Positions 33,405-42,609 of a stretch of 51,750 nt of DNA are shown piece after piece. How positions within the stretch are numbered: position 1 is the first letter of the stretch; each line of letters opens with the position of its first letter. A program made the position numbers and the translations under genes. Source of the stretch: Methylococcaceae bacterium UBA975 (GTDB lineage: Bacteria; Pseudomonadota; Gammaproteobacteria; Methylococcales; Cycloclasticaceae). Under the pieces are notes generated by a model. The model saw only the letters and a list, made by a program, of their open reading frames with translations. It was not told the DNA's origin and did not search any database. Location of the stretch: the NCBI GenBank assembly GCA_002292375.1, contig DBBV01000005.1, forward strand, positions 1 to 51,750, written 5' to 3'.

Positions 33405-33893
33405 ATGAATACAACACCTAACGATATGATAATACCCTGGTATAAACAGTTTTGGCCTTGGTTCTTAATCCTGCTGCCACTGAGCGTGGTGATTGCTAGC
33501 GTAGCAACCTTTTGGGTCGCACAAAATAATCAGCCGAGTCTGGTGTCGGGTAATTATTACAAACAAGGTCTCGCCATTAACAGTAATCTACAGCTTGAAC
33601 AGCAGGCAAATCAATTGGGGCTAAGTACCAAACTAAGTTTTGGCGCTACCACACTGACTATCCAGCTCAACGGTATGCATGATAACCCTCAGGCCTTAAT
33701 CGTTGAGCTACGTCATCCAACGATTAGCCAGCACGACCGGTCGTTGCAACTAACGAACATAGCTCCCGGCATCTACCAGGCTCCGTTTAGTTTGCCTAAA
33801 AACGGAAAGTGGTACATTAGCATCTCCGATGTGAGTACGACTTGGACGATTAAACAAGTGCTGATGTTAGATGCAGCCACAATTAAGCAGTAA
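33405..33893 (+). CDS. ccoH: FixH/CcoH, cbb3 oxidase assembly protein
   Basis: A 162-residue protein with one N-terminal helix (about 18-40, FLILLPLSVVIASVATFWVA) and a periplasmic domain; NYYKQGLAINSNLQL is the FixH signature. It works with CcoI and CcoG in inserting the copper of the oxidase. It starts two bases after the ccoG stop, so it is the last gene of the operon. Confidence 0.92.
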   Translation: MNTTPNDMIIPWYKQFWPWFLILLPLSVVIASVATFWVAQNNQPSLVSGNYYKQGLAINSNLQLEQQANQLGLSTKLSFGATTLTIQLNGMHDNPQALIVELRHPTISQHDRSLQLTNIAPGIYQAPFSLPKNGKWYISISDVSTTWTIKQVLMLDAATIKQ

Positions 33894-34024
33894 AGTTTTA
33901 CCCCAACCTCACTGACAATCTGTCGGCCCTATTTGATGGGCGATATAAGGCCGCGGCAAACGCGTCAAATTATTGTCAATTTCGGTTATTTCTATTTTTA
34001 AATTTACAATTTATTTTTAACTAA

Positions 34025-34038
34025 TTGATTTATATCAA
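34025..34038 (+). promoter_or_regulatory. Perfect FNR box upstream of a diguanylate cyclase
   Basis: TTGATTTATATCAA matches TTGAT-N4-ATCAA exactly, and the symmetry extends to TAATTGAT and ATCAATTA on the two sides. GGCTAT at 34062 could be a -10 box, which would place the box about 42 bases upstream of the start point, the class II activation site. The site lies 63 bases before the gene. Confidence 0.85.
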
Positions 34039-34100
34039 TTATTAAAAAGTGGCACGTTTTTGGCTATGTGTTTTATTAAAATTATAAACACAGGTGAACG

Positions 34101-35012
34101 ATGGCCATATCAACGGACCAAATCATTATGGAATTAAAACAACAGCAAACACTCAGCAACACCTCAGCCGCATTAAAAGAGATTGAGCAACACGCCGTTC
34201 AGCAACAAAGACTTGTCAGCGTATTGCAAACGACAATAAACCTTGACGAGTTGCTGTCCTTATTTAGCAAAGAGATTAACGAGGTAGTCAGCCACAGTGG
34301 TTTAAGTTTCCAATACGACGATTTAAATATTGATTTACAACACGGTAAGCGCAGCCATCACTCGTGTGAGTACAATTTATCAATTGAAAACACCTTATTA
34401 GGTAAAGTAACGATCACGCGTCGTAAACGCTTTATTGAAAACGAATTAGAAACCATTGAACGCTTTTTGGGGGCATTGTTGTACCCTTTAAAAAATGCCC
34501 TACTTTACTTACAAGCTATCCAATTGGCACACACAGACCCGTTAACTGGCGTGTTAAATCGCTCGACTCTACACACTGTTTTTAAAAAGGAAGTCGCCTT
34601 AACCCAACGTCAACATAACGACTTAACCCTCTTAATGCTTGATATTGATTTTTTTAAGAAAATAAACGATACCCATGGCCATGCCGCTGGTGATAAAGCC
34701 CTGGTTGCACTTACAAAAAGCATTGAAGATACGGCGCGTGAAAGCGACCATATTTTTCGTTTAGGTGGTGAAGAGTTTGCCATCTTATTGAACAGCACCG
34801 ATCTAAAAGGCGCTAATTTACTCGCCGAACGGTTGCGTAAAGCCGTGCAAAAGATAAGCATTGATCATCAGCAACAAGCGTTTGGCCTAACAGTGAGTAT
34901 TGGTTTAAGCCATTACCAAGAAAACGACACCTTAGATACCTTAATGCAACGCGCTGACGGTGCCTTATACCAAGCAAAAGAAAGCGGCCGAAACAAAGTA
35001 ATTAGTGCTTAA
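34101..35012 (+). CDS. Diguanylate cyclase (GGDEF), likely FNR-controlled
   Basis: A 303-residue protein. Residues 1-40 are helical and coiled-coil-like. Residues 40-140 form an unnamed sensor domain, with NLDELLSLFSKEINEVV and later a helix. The GGDEF domain occupies about 142-303, with MLDIDFFKKIND (metal-binding Asp), GGEEF at 222-226 and an RESD at 213-216 that fits the RxxD inhibitory site five residues upstream. All catalytic features are intact, so it should make c-di-GMP with product inhibition. A perfect FNR box precedes it, linking it to oxygen. Its stop overlaps that of convergent rluB by four bases. Confidence 0.92.
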   Translation: MAISTDQIIMELKQQQTLSNTSAALKEIEQHAVQQQRLVSVLQTTINLDELLSLFSKEINEVVSHSGLSFQYDDLNIDLQHGKRSHHSCEYNLSIENTLLGKVTITRRKRFIENELETIERFLGALLYPLKNALLYLQAIQLAHTDPLTGVLNRSTLHTVFKKEVALTQRQHNDLTLLMLDIDFFKKINDTHGHAAGDKALVALTKSIEDTARESDHIFRLGGEEFAILLNSTDLKGANLLAERLRKAVQKISIDHQQQAFGLTVSIGLSHYQENDTLDTLMQRADGALYQAKESGRNKVISA

Positions 35013-35803
35013 AGGCCCGTTAAGCGTTTAAGTTCTTTAACTTCTTTTTTATCCAAAAACTTATGGTGACCTGCAGGTAGACCCGGCGGTAGGTAAACCG
35101 AACCATATCGCACCCGGATTAGTCGACTAACTTTGCATTCTTGAGATTCCCATAAACGCCTGACTAAACGGTTACGTCCCTCAGCGACTACTACGTGAAA
35201 CCAACGGTTGACACCTTCACCGCCCGATTCATGGATATCTTCAAAACGTGCCGTGCCATCCTCAAGCGCTACACCATTGACTAAACGCTCTAACATCGCC
35301 TCGTCAATCCGCCCCATTACACGCACTGCATATTCACGATCGATTTGTTGCGATGGGTGCATTAATTTATTAGCTAAGTCTCCGTCATTGGTAAACATCA
35401 GCAAGCCTTGGGTATTTAAATCCAGTCGGCCAACGGCAATCCAACGTCCTGCGTCCAATCGCGGCAAACGCTTAAATACACTGGGCCTGCCCTCTGGGTC
35501 ATTTTTACTGACAATTTCGCCGGTCGGTTTATGATAAATCAAGACTTGCGTTTCTACTTGTAACTTGCCTTCTAGCTTAAGTACGCGGCCTTTGAGTTTA
35601 ATGTCGTCTCGAACGGTTATTTTATCGCCGAGTTTAGCCACTTCACCATTGACGTTGATTAAGCCTTCAACGATCCATTTTTCTATTTGACGACGTGAGC
35701 CTACGCCTGCTTGCGCTAATAATTTTTGAATTCTTTCGGGTGGTTGGCGCTGGGGTTTTTTAGAGACTGTCGGTGCTGTGTTCGCCGCTGGGTGTTTTTT
35801 CAT
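35009..35803 (-). CDS. rluB: 23S rRNA pseudouridine synthase RluB-type
   Basis: A protein of about 264 residues from ATG 35803, with an in-frame start at 35860 also possible. It has an S4 RNA-binding domain (IQKLLAQAGVGSRRQIEKW, then GLINVNGEVAKLG) and the catalytic GRLDLNTQGLLMFTNDGDLA, where Asp is the nucleophile of the RsuA/RluB family. VVAEGRNRLVRRLW and LIRVRYGSVYLP follow. It isomerises a uridine in 23S rRNA. The gene overlaps scpB by about 44 bases, and rluB lies downstream of scpB in many Gammaproteobacteria. Confidence 0.9.
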   Translation of the reverse strand: MKKHPAANTAPTVSKKPQRQPPERIQKLLAQAGVGSRRQIEKWIVEGLINVNGEVAKLGDKITVRDDIKLKGRVLKLEGKLQVETQVLIYHKPTGEIVSKNDPEGRPSVFKRLPRLDAGRWIAVGRLDLNTQGLLMFTNDGDLANKLMHPSQQIDREYAVRVMGRIDEAMLERLVNGVALEDGTARFEDIHESGGEGVNRWFHVVVAEGRNRLVRRLWESQECKVSRLIRVRYGSVYLPPGLPAGHHKFLDKKEVKELKRLTGL

Positions 35804-36392
35804 AATGTGTAATACCTTCATGTATTGGGGAATCGTCACCCAGGTTAAGTTGCGTGTCACCGCTTACTGATAATTCCATGTCGAGTAAGCTAGCTAACGG
35901 CGGTAAATCGGCTAAGGTCTGTAAATTAAAATAATCTAAAAATTCTTTAGTCGTTGCGTATAAAGCGGGCCGACCAGGAACCTCTTTATGCCCAATAACC
36001 CGAATCCACTCACGTTCTTGCAAGGTTCGTATGATATTGGTACTGACTGAAACACCGCGTATTTCTTCTATCTCACCCCGAGTAGCCGGTTGTTGATAGG
36101 CAATAATCGCCAGTGTCTCTAGTAGCGCTCGGCTGTATTTTACAGGTTTTTCTTCCCATAATCTTGCCACCCAGGGCGAATAACTTGATTTAACTTGAAA
36201 TCGGTAACCGCTAGCGGTTTCAACTAATTCAATCGGTTTTTCGGCATAATCACGTGTTAATTGAACAAACGCCTCTCTAACTCGGTGCTTATCGGGCCGA
36301 TCTTCTAACAAAAAAAGATCTTGTATTTCGGCAATAGACAGCGGTTCATTGGCTGCAAATAGTGCCGCTTCGATGATGTTTTTTATATCCAT
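35760..36392 (-). CDS. scpB: ScpB, condensin-complex subunit
   Basis: A 210-residue protein with two winged-helix domains, starting MDIKNIIEAALFAANEPLSI, and with ALLETLAIIAYQQPATRGEI, the ScpB hallmark, followed by GHKEVPGRPALYATTKEF. It is a partner of ScpA in the SMC complex that compacts the chromosome. It follows scpA by five bases. The C-terminal tail from about 170 is polar and variable. Confidence 0.95.
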   Translation of the reverse strand: MDIKNIIEAALFAANEPLSIAEIQDLFLLEDRPDKHRVREAFVQLTRDYAEKPIELVETASGYRFQVKSSYSPWVARLWEEKPVKYSRALLETLAIIAYQQPATRGEIEEIRGVSVSTNIIRTLQEREWIRVIGHKEVPGRPALYATTKEFLDYFNLQTLADLPPLASLLDMELSVSGDTQLNLGDDSPIHEGITHYEKTPSGEHSTDSL

Positions 36393-36397
36393 ATTTA

Positions 36398-37210
36398 TTA
36401 TTCAATAATGGGTTTAAGCCATAGTTCTGACATGGGTTCGCCTTGAACGATTTCAAGCAGGCCTTCTTTACACAACTCCAAAATGGCCAAAAAAGTAACC
36501 ACCGCGCCTTGTTTACCTTCGGCTCGAGTAAAAAAACTATTAAACGCCACAAACTCTTCATTGCCATCACTTAAGCGGGCTAAAATTCGAGACATACGTT
36601 CTCTAACCGATAGCGCTTCACGCTGAATATGATGGTGGGTAAATTGGTCAGCGCGCCTTAACACATCTTGAAAGGCGATCAATATGCTCTCTAACTCAAC
36701 GTCAGGCACCGGCTTATCCATTTTATCGACAATTAGCTCGGCGGTAACAAGAAAATTATCACGATACAGACGGGGTAAGGCATCAATATCGTCGGCCGCG
36801 CGTTTAAATCGTTCGTACTCCTGTAAACGCCTAATTAATTCAGCCCGAGGATCCTCGTCCTCTGCATCTTCAGTTAATTGACGCGGCAATAACATTTTAG
36901 ATTTTATTTCCGCCAGCATCGCCGCCATCACCAAGTACTCTGCAGCCAGCTCCATCCGCAGGTTCTGCATCAGGTCGATGTATTCGATGTATTGTTCGGT
37001 AATTTTAAGAACAGGGATATCAAGAATATCAAGATTTTGATGCTTGATTAAATACAACAACAAGTCCAAAGGCCCTTCGAAGGTTTCCAAGAAAACCTCG
37101 AGCGCATCAGGCGGTATATACAAGTCATCAGGTAGCTCATAAAAGGGCTTACCTGACACCCAAACCAACGATTGTTGGCCAGACTCAATAAGTGTTGGTG
37201 TTTTTTGCAT
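36398..37210 (-). CDS. scpA: ScpA, condensin-complex kleisin
   Basis: A 270-residue kleisin. FETFEGPLDLLLYLIKHQN near 42-61 is the ScpA N-terminal hallmark, followed by EYLVMAAMLAEIKSKMLLP. The C-terminal part contains FLAILELCKEGLLEIVQGE, which contacts the SMC head. It forms a ring with SMC and ScpB. It is the first gene of the leftward scpA-scpB-rluB unit. Confidence 0.95.
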   Translation of the reverse strand: MQKTPTLIESGQQSLVWVSGKPFYELPDDLYIPPDALEVFLETFEGPLDLLLYLIKHQNLDILDIPVLKITEQYIEYIDLMQNLRMELAAEYLVMAAMLAEIKSKMLLPRQLTEDAEDEDPRAELIRRLQEYERFKRAADDIDALPRLYRDNFLVTAELIVDKMDKPVPDVELESILIAFQDVLRRADQFTHHHIQREALSVRERMSRILARLSDGNEEFVAFNSFFTRAEGKQGAVVTFLAILELCKEGLLEIVQGEPMSELWLKPIIE

Positions 37211-37301
37211 TGAGTGATTACGGCTTATAATTATTGACTAAGTCTAGCATAGCTAAAATGGTTCAATCATGCCCTAATTAAACGAATAATGCGCCGACAC
37301 C

Positions 37302-38741
37302 TTATTCAACTTGCACGATTTTCATTGTATTTGTGCCGCCGCGGCTACCGGTCAAATCTCCTTTGGTGACAATAATTAAGTCATCTTTATCAGCAATACG
37401 AAGCACTTTGAGTTTATCCATTGCAGCCTGAGACGCCTTAATTGTAGTGACATCTTGTAGTTTGATCATAATCGGCGTGACTCCCCGATACAGCGTAACC
37501 CGCCGGCAAATTTGCTCATCTGGGGCCATCGCAAAGATCGGTATACCTGAACTGATTCTTGACATTCGTAGCGGTGTCCAACCGGTTTCGGTAAATGCCG
37601 CAATCGCTTTTATATCCGTGTGATTGGCGACATACATCGCCGATAGGGCGATCGCTTCATCAATTCTTTCAAACTGTTGCCCCATGCGATGACGTGAACG
37701 GGTACTTCTGGGTTGGCGTTCGGTTTCTTCACAAATACGCCCCATCGCCTCGACGGTTTTAACTGGGTATTTGCCGACCGATGTTTCTGCTGACAACATG
37801 ACCGCATCGGTGCCATCAGCGACCGCATTGGCAACATCAAACACTTCTGCACGCGTTGGGATGGGGTTGTTGATCATTGATTCCATCATTTGCGTCGCGG
37901 TGATCACTATCGTGTTGCGATCCCTGGCTAAGCGGATGATTGTTTTTTGTACTGGCGGCAGATTGGCATCACCGATCTCCACGCCTAAATCCCCACGCGC
38001 CACCATCACCACATCTGAGGCATCAATAATTTCTTCCAGCACATCCAGTGCTTCGGCGCGCTCTATTTTAGCGACAAGGTGGGCATGGCTACCCGCTGCT
38101 TCCACCAGCGCTCTTGCTTGGTGCATATCATCTGCATTTCTTGGGAATGAGACAGCAACAAAATCCACCCCAATATCAGCCGCTGTTTTAATGTCCTGCT
38201 TGTCTTTTTCCGTCAAGGCACTCGCCGACAAGCCACCCCCTTGCAGATTAATGCCTTTATTATCAGACAGTTCCCCACCCACAAGCACACGACACACGAT
38301 TTTATGGCCATCAATTTTTTCAACTTGTAGCACCAAGCGCCCATCATCTAACAAAAGACAATGACCCACCACCACATCGGTAGCCAGGGGTTTGTATATA
38401 CAGCCCACACAGGCCACGTCACCGTCGTCCGGCGCTAGGTCCATGTCGATAGTAAAACGTTCACCATCGACTAAGGTCACCTTACCTTCCTTGAATTTGG
38501 CAATTCGGATTTTAGGCCCTTGTAAGTCAGCTAAAATACCAACGTGGCGCCCTACTTTTAGCGCGAGCTGGTGTACTAATTTGGCGCGAGCTCTGTGTTC
38601 ATCCGCGTGACCGTGGGAAAAATTAAGCCTAACCACATCCACGCCTGCTCTGATTAAGGCTTCTAACACCGGTGGAGAATCGGTAGCAGGCCCTAGGGTC
38701 GCGACAATTTTTGTTCGTCTGGGTTTTTTATACACGGTCAT
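37302..38741 (-). CDS. pyk: Pyruvate kinase
   Basis: A 479-residue glycolytic enzyme that transfers phosphate from phosphoenolpyruvate to ADP. RRTKIVATLGPATDSPPVL near the start, VRLNFSHG, LADLQGPKIRIAKF, VSFPRNADD, MVARGDLGVEIGDANLP and ITATQMMESMINNP are all canonical. The length matches family II. It is leftward, with a gap of about 90 bases after scpA. Confidence 0.97.
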   Translation of the reverse strand: MTVYKKPRRTKIVATLGPATDSPPVLEALIRAGVDVVRLNFSHGHADEHRARAKLVHQLALKVGRHVGILADLQGPKIRIAKFKEGKVTLVDGERFTIDMDLAPDDGDVACVGCIYKPLATDVVVGHCLLLDDGRLVLQVEKIDGHKIVCRVLVGGELSDNKGINLQGGGLSASALTEKDKQDIKTAADIGVDFVAVSFPRNADDMHQARALVEAAGSHAHLVAKIERAEALDVLEEIIDASDVVMVARGDLGVEIGDANLPPVQKTIIRLARDRNTIVITATQMMESMINNPIPTRAEVFDVANAVADGTDAVMLSAETSVGKYPVKTVEAMGRICEETERQPRSTRSRHRMGQQFERIDEAIALSAMYVANHTDIKAIAAFTETGWTPLRMSRISSGIPIFAMAPDEQICRRVTLYRGVTPIMIKLQDVTTIKASQAAMDKLKVLRIADKDDLIIVTKGDLTGSRGGTNTMKIVQVE

Positions 38742-38829
38742 ACTGTAAGTAAAGTAAATTAATTAACGTCACTAAAGTATACCCCCAATATGTCAACTTA
38801 ATGACAATAAGAAAAGCAAGCTAAATGGC

Positions 38830-39144
38830 TTAACTTAAGTACGAACAGCAATAATCCGTCGCCTCATGAATTTTTAATTGAAACGTTGAATTTGCTGGCA
38901 CATTAAATGATTCTCCGGCCGACACAGACTGCCATTGTGACGCACCCGGTAATAACACATCGAACTTACCCGCTAAAATCTCCATTACCTCAGCCGCTTG
39001 CGTGTCAAAGCTATACTCACCCGGCATCATATAGCCGAGTGTTTTGCTTGAGCCATCGTCAAACATAACGGTTCGGCTAACAACCTGACCGTTAAAATAC
39101 ACATTGGCTTTTTTTACAATCGTTACATTATTAAATTCAGACAT
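38830..39144 (-). CDS. ppnP: PpnP, pyrimidine/purine nucleoside phosphorylase
   Basis: A 104-residue cupin-fold enzyme (YaiE family). The pattern VVSRTVMFDDGSSKTLGYMMPGEY and AAEVMEILAGKFDVLLPGAS matches the family, which splits nucleosides with phosphate. AAGGA lies a few bases before the ATG. It stands alone between pyk and the divergent ompW. Confidence 0.92.
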   Translation of the reverse strand: MSEFNNVTIVKKANVYFNGQVVSRTVMFDDGSSKTLGYMMPGEYSFDTQAAEVMEILAGKFDVLLPGASQWQSVSAGESFNVPANSTFQLKIHEATDYCCSYLS

Positions 39145-39257
39145 ACTTTTTTTCCTTCATTATTAAGCGCGTCATTGTACCTGAATGTTGTGATTATTCA
39201 CCTGAAGATACATTCGGGACAGGTAAGCGATCAATAACGCTGACAACTCAAATTAAT

Positions 39258-39271
39258 CTGATCTAAGTCAA
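39258..39271 (+). promoter_or_regulatory. FNR-like box upstream of ompW
   Basis: CTGATCTAAGTCAA matches TTGAT-N4-ATCAA at eight of ten defined positions. TATCAT at 39294-39299 is a plausible -10 box, so the centre of the site lies 41.5 bases from the predicted start, exactly the class II activation position. E. coli ompW is known to respond to FNR. Confidence 0.6.
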
Positions 39272-39341
39272 TAACATTGTTAGTTAAAAAACATATCATG
39301 TTTCTCAATTAATACCATTAAACCTAAAACTGGAGAACACA

Positions 39342-40010
39342 ATGACTTTGAAGAAAAACATGGCTTGTTTGTTGGCGGCACTCGGCGTAAGTGCTATCAC
39401 CTCGCCTGCAATGGCGTATGAAGCAGGCGACATTCTTGTACGTGGTCGTATTATTAGCGTTAACCCACAAGACGACAGCGGGTTAGTGAGTGCTAATGGC
39501 AGCAGTATTGCTGGCAGTGGTGTTTCTGTCGATTCAGACATCATGCCGGAGTTAGACTTTACTTATATGATGAGCCCTCACTGGGGTTTAGAATTAATTC
39601 TTGCCTATACCGAACACGACGTTGATGCATCAGGCAGTATCTCCGCTTTAGGCAACATCGTAGAAACAAAGGTATTACCACCCACATTAAACCTGCAATA
39701 CCATTTTTCACCCTCATCAACAATTCGCCCCTACGTAGGTGCAGGCATCAACTACACCCATTTTTTTGATTCTAAGGTAAAAGGTGGTTTGGCGGCACCT
39801 GGAGACGACGTTGATTTAGATGATTCTTTCGGCCTAGCTGCACAACTGGGTGTCGATATCGATGTCAATCAAGACTGGTTTGTAAACTTAGATGTTAAAT
39901 ATATCGATATTGAAACGGATGCCCACATAAAATCTGCTGGTGTCAGTTATAAAGTTGATGTTGATATTGACCCAATTGTTTGGGGTATCGGTATTGGCCG
40001 CCGCTTCTAA
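39342..40010 (+). CDS. ompW: OmpW-family outer-membrane protein
   Basis: A 222-residue, eight-stranded outer-membrane barrel. The signal peptide (MTLKKNMACLLAALGVSAIT) ends near AMAYEAGDIL, and YEAGDILVRGRIISVNPQDD is the family start. The middle contains LNLQYHFSPSSTIRPYVGAGINYTHFF and the end is WGIGIGRRF, with a terminal aromatic residue. It probably forms a channel for small hydrophobic compounds. GGAG precedes the ATG. Confidence 0.92.
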   Translation: MTLKKNMACLLAALGVSAITSPAMAYEAGDILVRGRIISVNPQDDSGLVSANGSSIAGSGVSVDSDIMPELDFTYMMSPHWGLELILAYTEHDVDASGSISALGNIVETKVLPPTLNLQYHFSPSSTIRPYVGAGINYTHFFDSKVKGGLAAPGDDVDLDDSFGLAAQLGVDIDVNQDWFVNLDVKYIDIETDAHIKSAGVSYKVDVDIDPIVWGIGIGRRF

Positions 40011-40030
40011 CAGCTAAAAGTCAGTTAACA

Positions 40031-40056
40031 AAAGGCTGCCCAAGGGCAGCCTTTTT
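40031..40056. terminator. Rho-independent terminator between ompW and trpS
   Basis: AAAGGCTGCCC (40031-40041) pairs perfectly with GGGCAGCCTTT (40044-40054) and a T-run follows. It is symmetric, so it can end both convergent genes. Confidence 0.9.
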
Positions 40057-40085
40057 AATACCGGAAACAACAATAAATCGCTGCT

Positions 40086-41306
40086 CTAGACTATATTAAT
40101 TCCCATCGCAAATTTAACGTCTTCAAGCGTTTCTTTTGCTACGTCACGCGCTTTCTCGTTGCCTTCACTAATAATTGAACGAACCAAATCGGGTTGTTCG
40201 GTGTACTCTTGTGCGCGTTCTTGTATCGGTTTTAATTCAGTTAATACGGCTTCCACGACCGGCTGCTTGCAATCCAAACAGCCAATACTGGCTGAACGAC
40301 AACCTTTTTGTACCCAATCGCACACACTTTCATCTGAATAAACTTCGTGAAACTGCCACACAGGGCACTTGGCTGGGTCACCCGGATCGGTTCTTCGGAC
40401 TCTGGCTGGATCGGTTGGCATGGTGCGTAATTTTTTCTCAACATCCTCCGGCTTATCGCGTAAGGCGATGGTGTTATTGTAGGACTTAGACATTTTTTGC
40501 CCGTCTAAGCCGGGCATTTTAGACGCCTTGGTAAGCAAGGCTTGCGGTTCGGGCAACACCACACGACCACTGCCATCCAAATAACCGTATAAACGTTCCT
40601 TGTCACCCACGGTTATGTTTTGTTGTGCTTCCAACAATGCGCGAGCCACACCGATCGCTTCTTGATCACCGTCTTGTTGATAGGCGTTTCTCAACTTGAT
40701 GAACATCTTGGCGTTCTTTTTACCCATTTTTTTGATCGCTGCTTCGGCTTTTTCTTCAAAGCCGGGTTCCCGCCCATATAAATGATTAAAGCGCCTGGCG
40801 ATCTCGCGGGTTAATTCCACATGCGCCACTTGATCTGCGCCTACCGGCACAAGGCCTGACTTATACATCAAAATATCCGCACTTTGTAATAGCGGATAAC
40901 CCAAAAAGCCGTAGGTTGCCAAATCTTTTTCTTTTAGCTTTTCTTGTTGGTCCTTATAACTCGGTACACGTTCTAACCAGCCCAACGGGGTAATCATCGA
41001 CAATAATAAGTGCAGTTCGGCGTGCTCAGGAATGCTCGACTGGATAAACAGGTCGGCTAACCCGTGGTCAACACCCGCCGCCAACCAGTCAATCACCATG
41101 TCCCAGGTGCTATCGCCAATAATGGATGGGTCTTCGTAATGCGTGGTCAGCGCGTGCCAATCGGCGACAAAGAAATAACATTTATATTGCTGCTGTAATT
41201 CTACCCAGTTTTTGAGCACGCCGTGGTAATGACCCAGGTGCAATTGCCCGGTCGGTCGCATGCCCGATAAAACTCGACGATATTGCGCTGGTACTTCTGA
41301 ACTCAC
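40086..41306 (-). CDS. trpS: Tryptophanyl-tRNA synthetase
   Basis: A 406-residue class I enzyme. The HIGH equivalent is HLGH at 23-26 in PTGQLHLGHYHG, and KMSKS lies near 270 in GLDGQKMSKSYNN. It is longer than the E. coli enzyme (334 residues), with an insert from about 190 and a Cys-rich stretch GCRSASIGCLDCKQP near 340, which some family members carry. It charges tRNA-Trp. It stands at the end of a leftward group, 9 bases after the M50 protease start side. Confidence 0.95.
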   Translation of the reverse strand: MSSEVPAQYRRVLSGMRPTGQLHLGHYHGVLKNWVELQQQYKCYFFVADWHALTTHYEDPSIIGDSTWDMVIDWLAAGVDHGLADLFIQSSIPEHAELHLLLSMITPLGWLERVPSYKDQQEKLKEKDLATYGFLGYPLLQSADILMYKSGLVPVGADQVAHVELTREIARRFNHLYGREPGFEEKAEAAIKKMGKKNAKMFIKLRNAYQQDGDQEAIGVARALLEAQQNITVGDKERLYGYLDGSGRVVLPEPQALLTKASKMPGLDGQKMSKSYNNTIALRDKPEDVEKKLRTMPTDPARVRRTDPGDPAKCPVWQFHEVYSDESVCDWVQKGCRSASIGCLDCKQPVVEAVLTELKPIQERAQEYTEQPDLVRSIISEGNEKARDVAKETLEDVKFAMGINIV

Positions 41307-41314
41307 GTGTCCTC

Positions 41315-41974
41315 CTAAAGACCTAACATTTTAATAATGCTGATTTGTAGTAAATAAACCGGTGGTCCCAATATTTTTGATAACCAACCCATCGCAATTA
41401 TAGCGATTAAAATAGGTAAGCCTAACGGTTCTAGCTTACTAAACTGAAAACTGGCGCGATTTGGTAATAAACCCGCAAGCACGCGTCCGCCATCGAGCGG
41501 TAAAATAGGTAATAAATTCAACACCATCAAGACACAATTGATAAAGATACCTGCGTGCGCCATATAAATAAGCGGGGTGGATATAAACTCATTACTGCTA
41601 CCCAGCAAGGCACCTAATTTTAACAACAGGCCCCAAATAATCGCCATACCAAGGTTGGCAAGCGGTCCTGCTAAGGCCACATAAACCATATCAGTTTTAG
41701 GTCTGTTTAAATTACGCCAATTAACCGGCACCGGTTTGGCCCAGCCAAACATAAAGCCACCTAACATTAGTAGCACGGCAGGGACAACAATCGTTCCGAT
41801 AAGATCAATGTGCTTAATGGGGTTAAGCGTCAGCCGCCCCAAACTTTTAGCGGTACTGTCTCCCAGTTTATTGGCAACCCAGCCGTGTGCAACCTCATGA
41901 ACCGTAATGGCAAATATAACAGGCAGTGCCCAAATAGCGATACGGCCAGCTAGGCTAAGTTCGTCCATTTGCAT
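41315..41974 (-). CDS. Site-2 protease, M50 family
   Basis: An integral membrane protease of about 219 residues from ATG 41974, which overlaps the yciO-type stop by one base and has GAGGGG upstream. HEVAHG near residue 27 (HExxH) and NLLPILPLDGGRVL near 150 (Asp ligand) mark the zinc site of the short S2P subgroup. It would cut a membrane protein, but the substrate is unknown. Members of this subgroup often sit next to trpS and the YciO gene. Confidence 0.9.
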   Translation of the reverse strand: MQMDELSLAGRIAIWALPVIFAITVHEVAHGWVANKLGDSTAKSLGRLTLNPIKHIDLIGTIVVPAVLLMLGGFMFGWAKPVPVNWRNLNRPKTDMVYVALAGPLANLGMAIIWGLLLKLGALLGSSNEFISTPLIYMAHAGIFINCVLMVLNLLPILPLDGGRVLAGLLPNRASFQFSKLEPLGLPILIAIIAMGWLSKILGPPVYLLQISIIKMLGL

Positions 41975-42609
41975 CAATTGGCCCCTCTGTAACTAAGAAA
42001 GTCTGCCTCGCCTTTGCCTTGACGAACAATTTCGGGGAAGTCATTGTCGTTTACGATCATTGTGGTTGGCTGATAAGGAATAACCCCAGCGTCAATAATT
42101 AAATCAATCTGTTCGCTTAAACGTTCTCTAATCTCGTAAGGGTCGGCTAGGGCTTCTTTTTCATTCGGCAAGATCAAGGTGCTGCTCAACATCGGCTGAT
42201 TGAGTTGCTCAAGAATTTTTTGTGCAATCAACTGGTCTGGCACTCGAATACCGACGGTTTTTCTTTTAGGATGCTGTAAACGCCGCGGTACCTCTTTAGT
42301 CGCCTTGAGCACAAAGGTAAAAGCGCCGGGTGTTAGCGATTTAAGTAAGCGGTAGGTGTCGTTATTGACTTGTGCATAAGTGGAAATTTCGGTCAGGTCC
42401 CGACACACCAAGGTGAAATTATGTTTATCGTCGATACGACGAATCTGCCGTATCCTATCAATTGCTTGTTTGTCGCCAATTTGGCATGCGAGGGCATACG
42501 ATGAGTCGGTCGGGTAAGCAATCACACCCCCACGACGAACAATATCAGCCGCTTGATTAATTAAACGCTGCTGTGGGTTGTCTGGGTGAATTTCAAAATA
42601 CTGGGCCAT
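41974..42609 (-). CDS. yciO: YciO-type Sua5/YrdC-family protein
   Basis: A 211-residue YrdC-fold protein. AQYFEIHPDNPQQRLINQAA and GGVIAYPTDSSYALACQIGDK are the YciO signature, close to threonylcarbamoyl-AMP synthase (TsaC/Sua5). YciO is less active than TsaC and its role is unclear. It overlaps the M50 gene by one base and lies next to tsaB, which may suggest links to tRNA t6A modification. Confidence 0.9.
   Translation of the reverse strand: MAQYFEIHPDNPQQRLINQAADIVRRGGVIAYPTDSSYALACQIGDKQAIDRIRQIRRIDDKHNFTLVCRDLTEISTYAQVNNDTYRLLKSLTPGAFTFVLKATKEVPRRLQHPKRKTVGIRVPDQLIAQKILEQLNQPMLSSTLILPNEKEALADPYEIRERLSEQIDLIIDAGVIPYQPTTMIVNDNDFPEIVRQGKGEADFLSYRGAN

Noticed and set aside
37771..38364. 197-aa plus-strand frame
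   Set aside because: It is antisense to pyruvate kinase and rich in Ser/Thr, as expected for a shadow frame.
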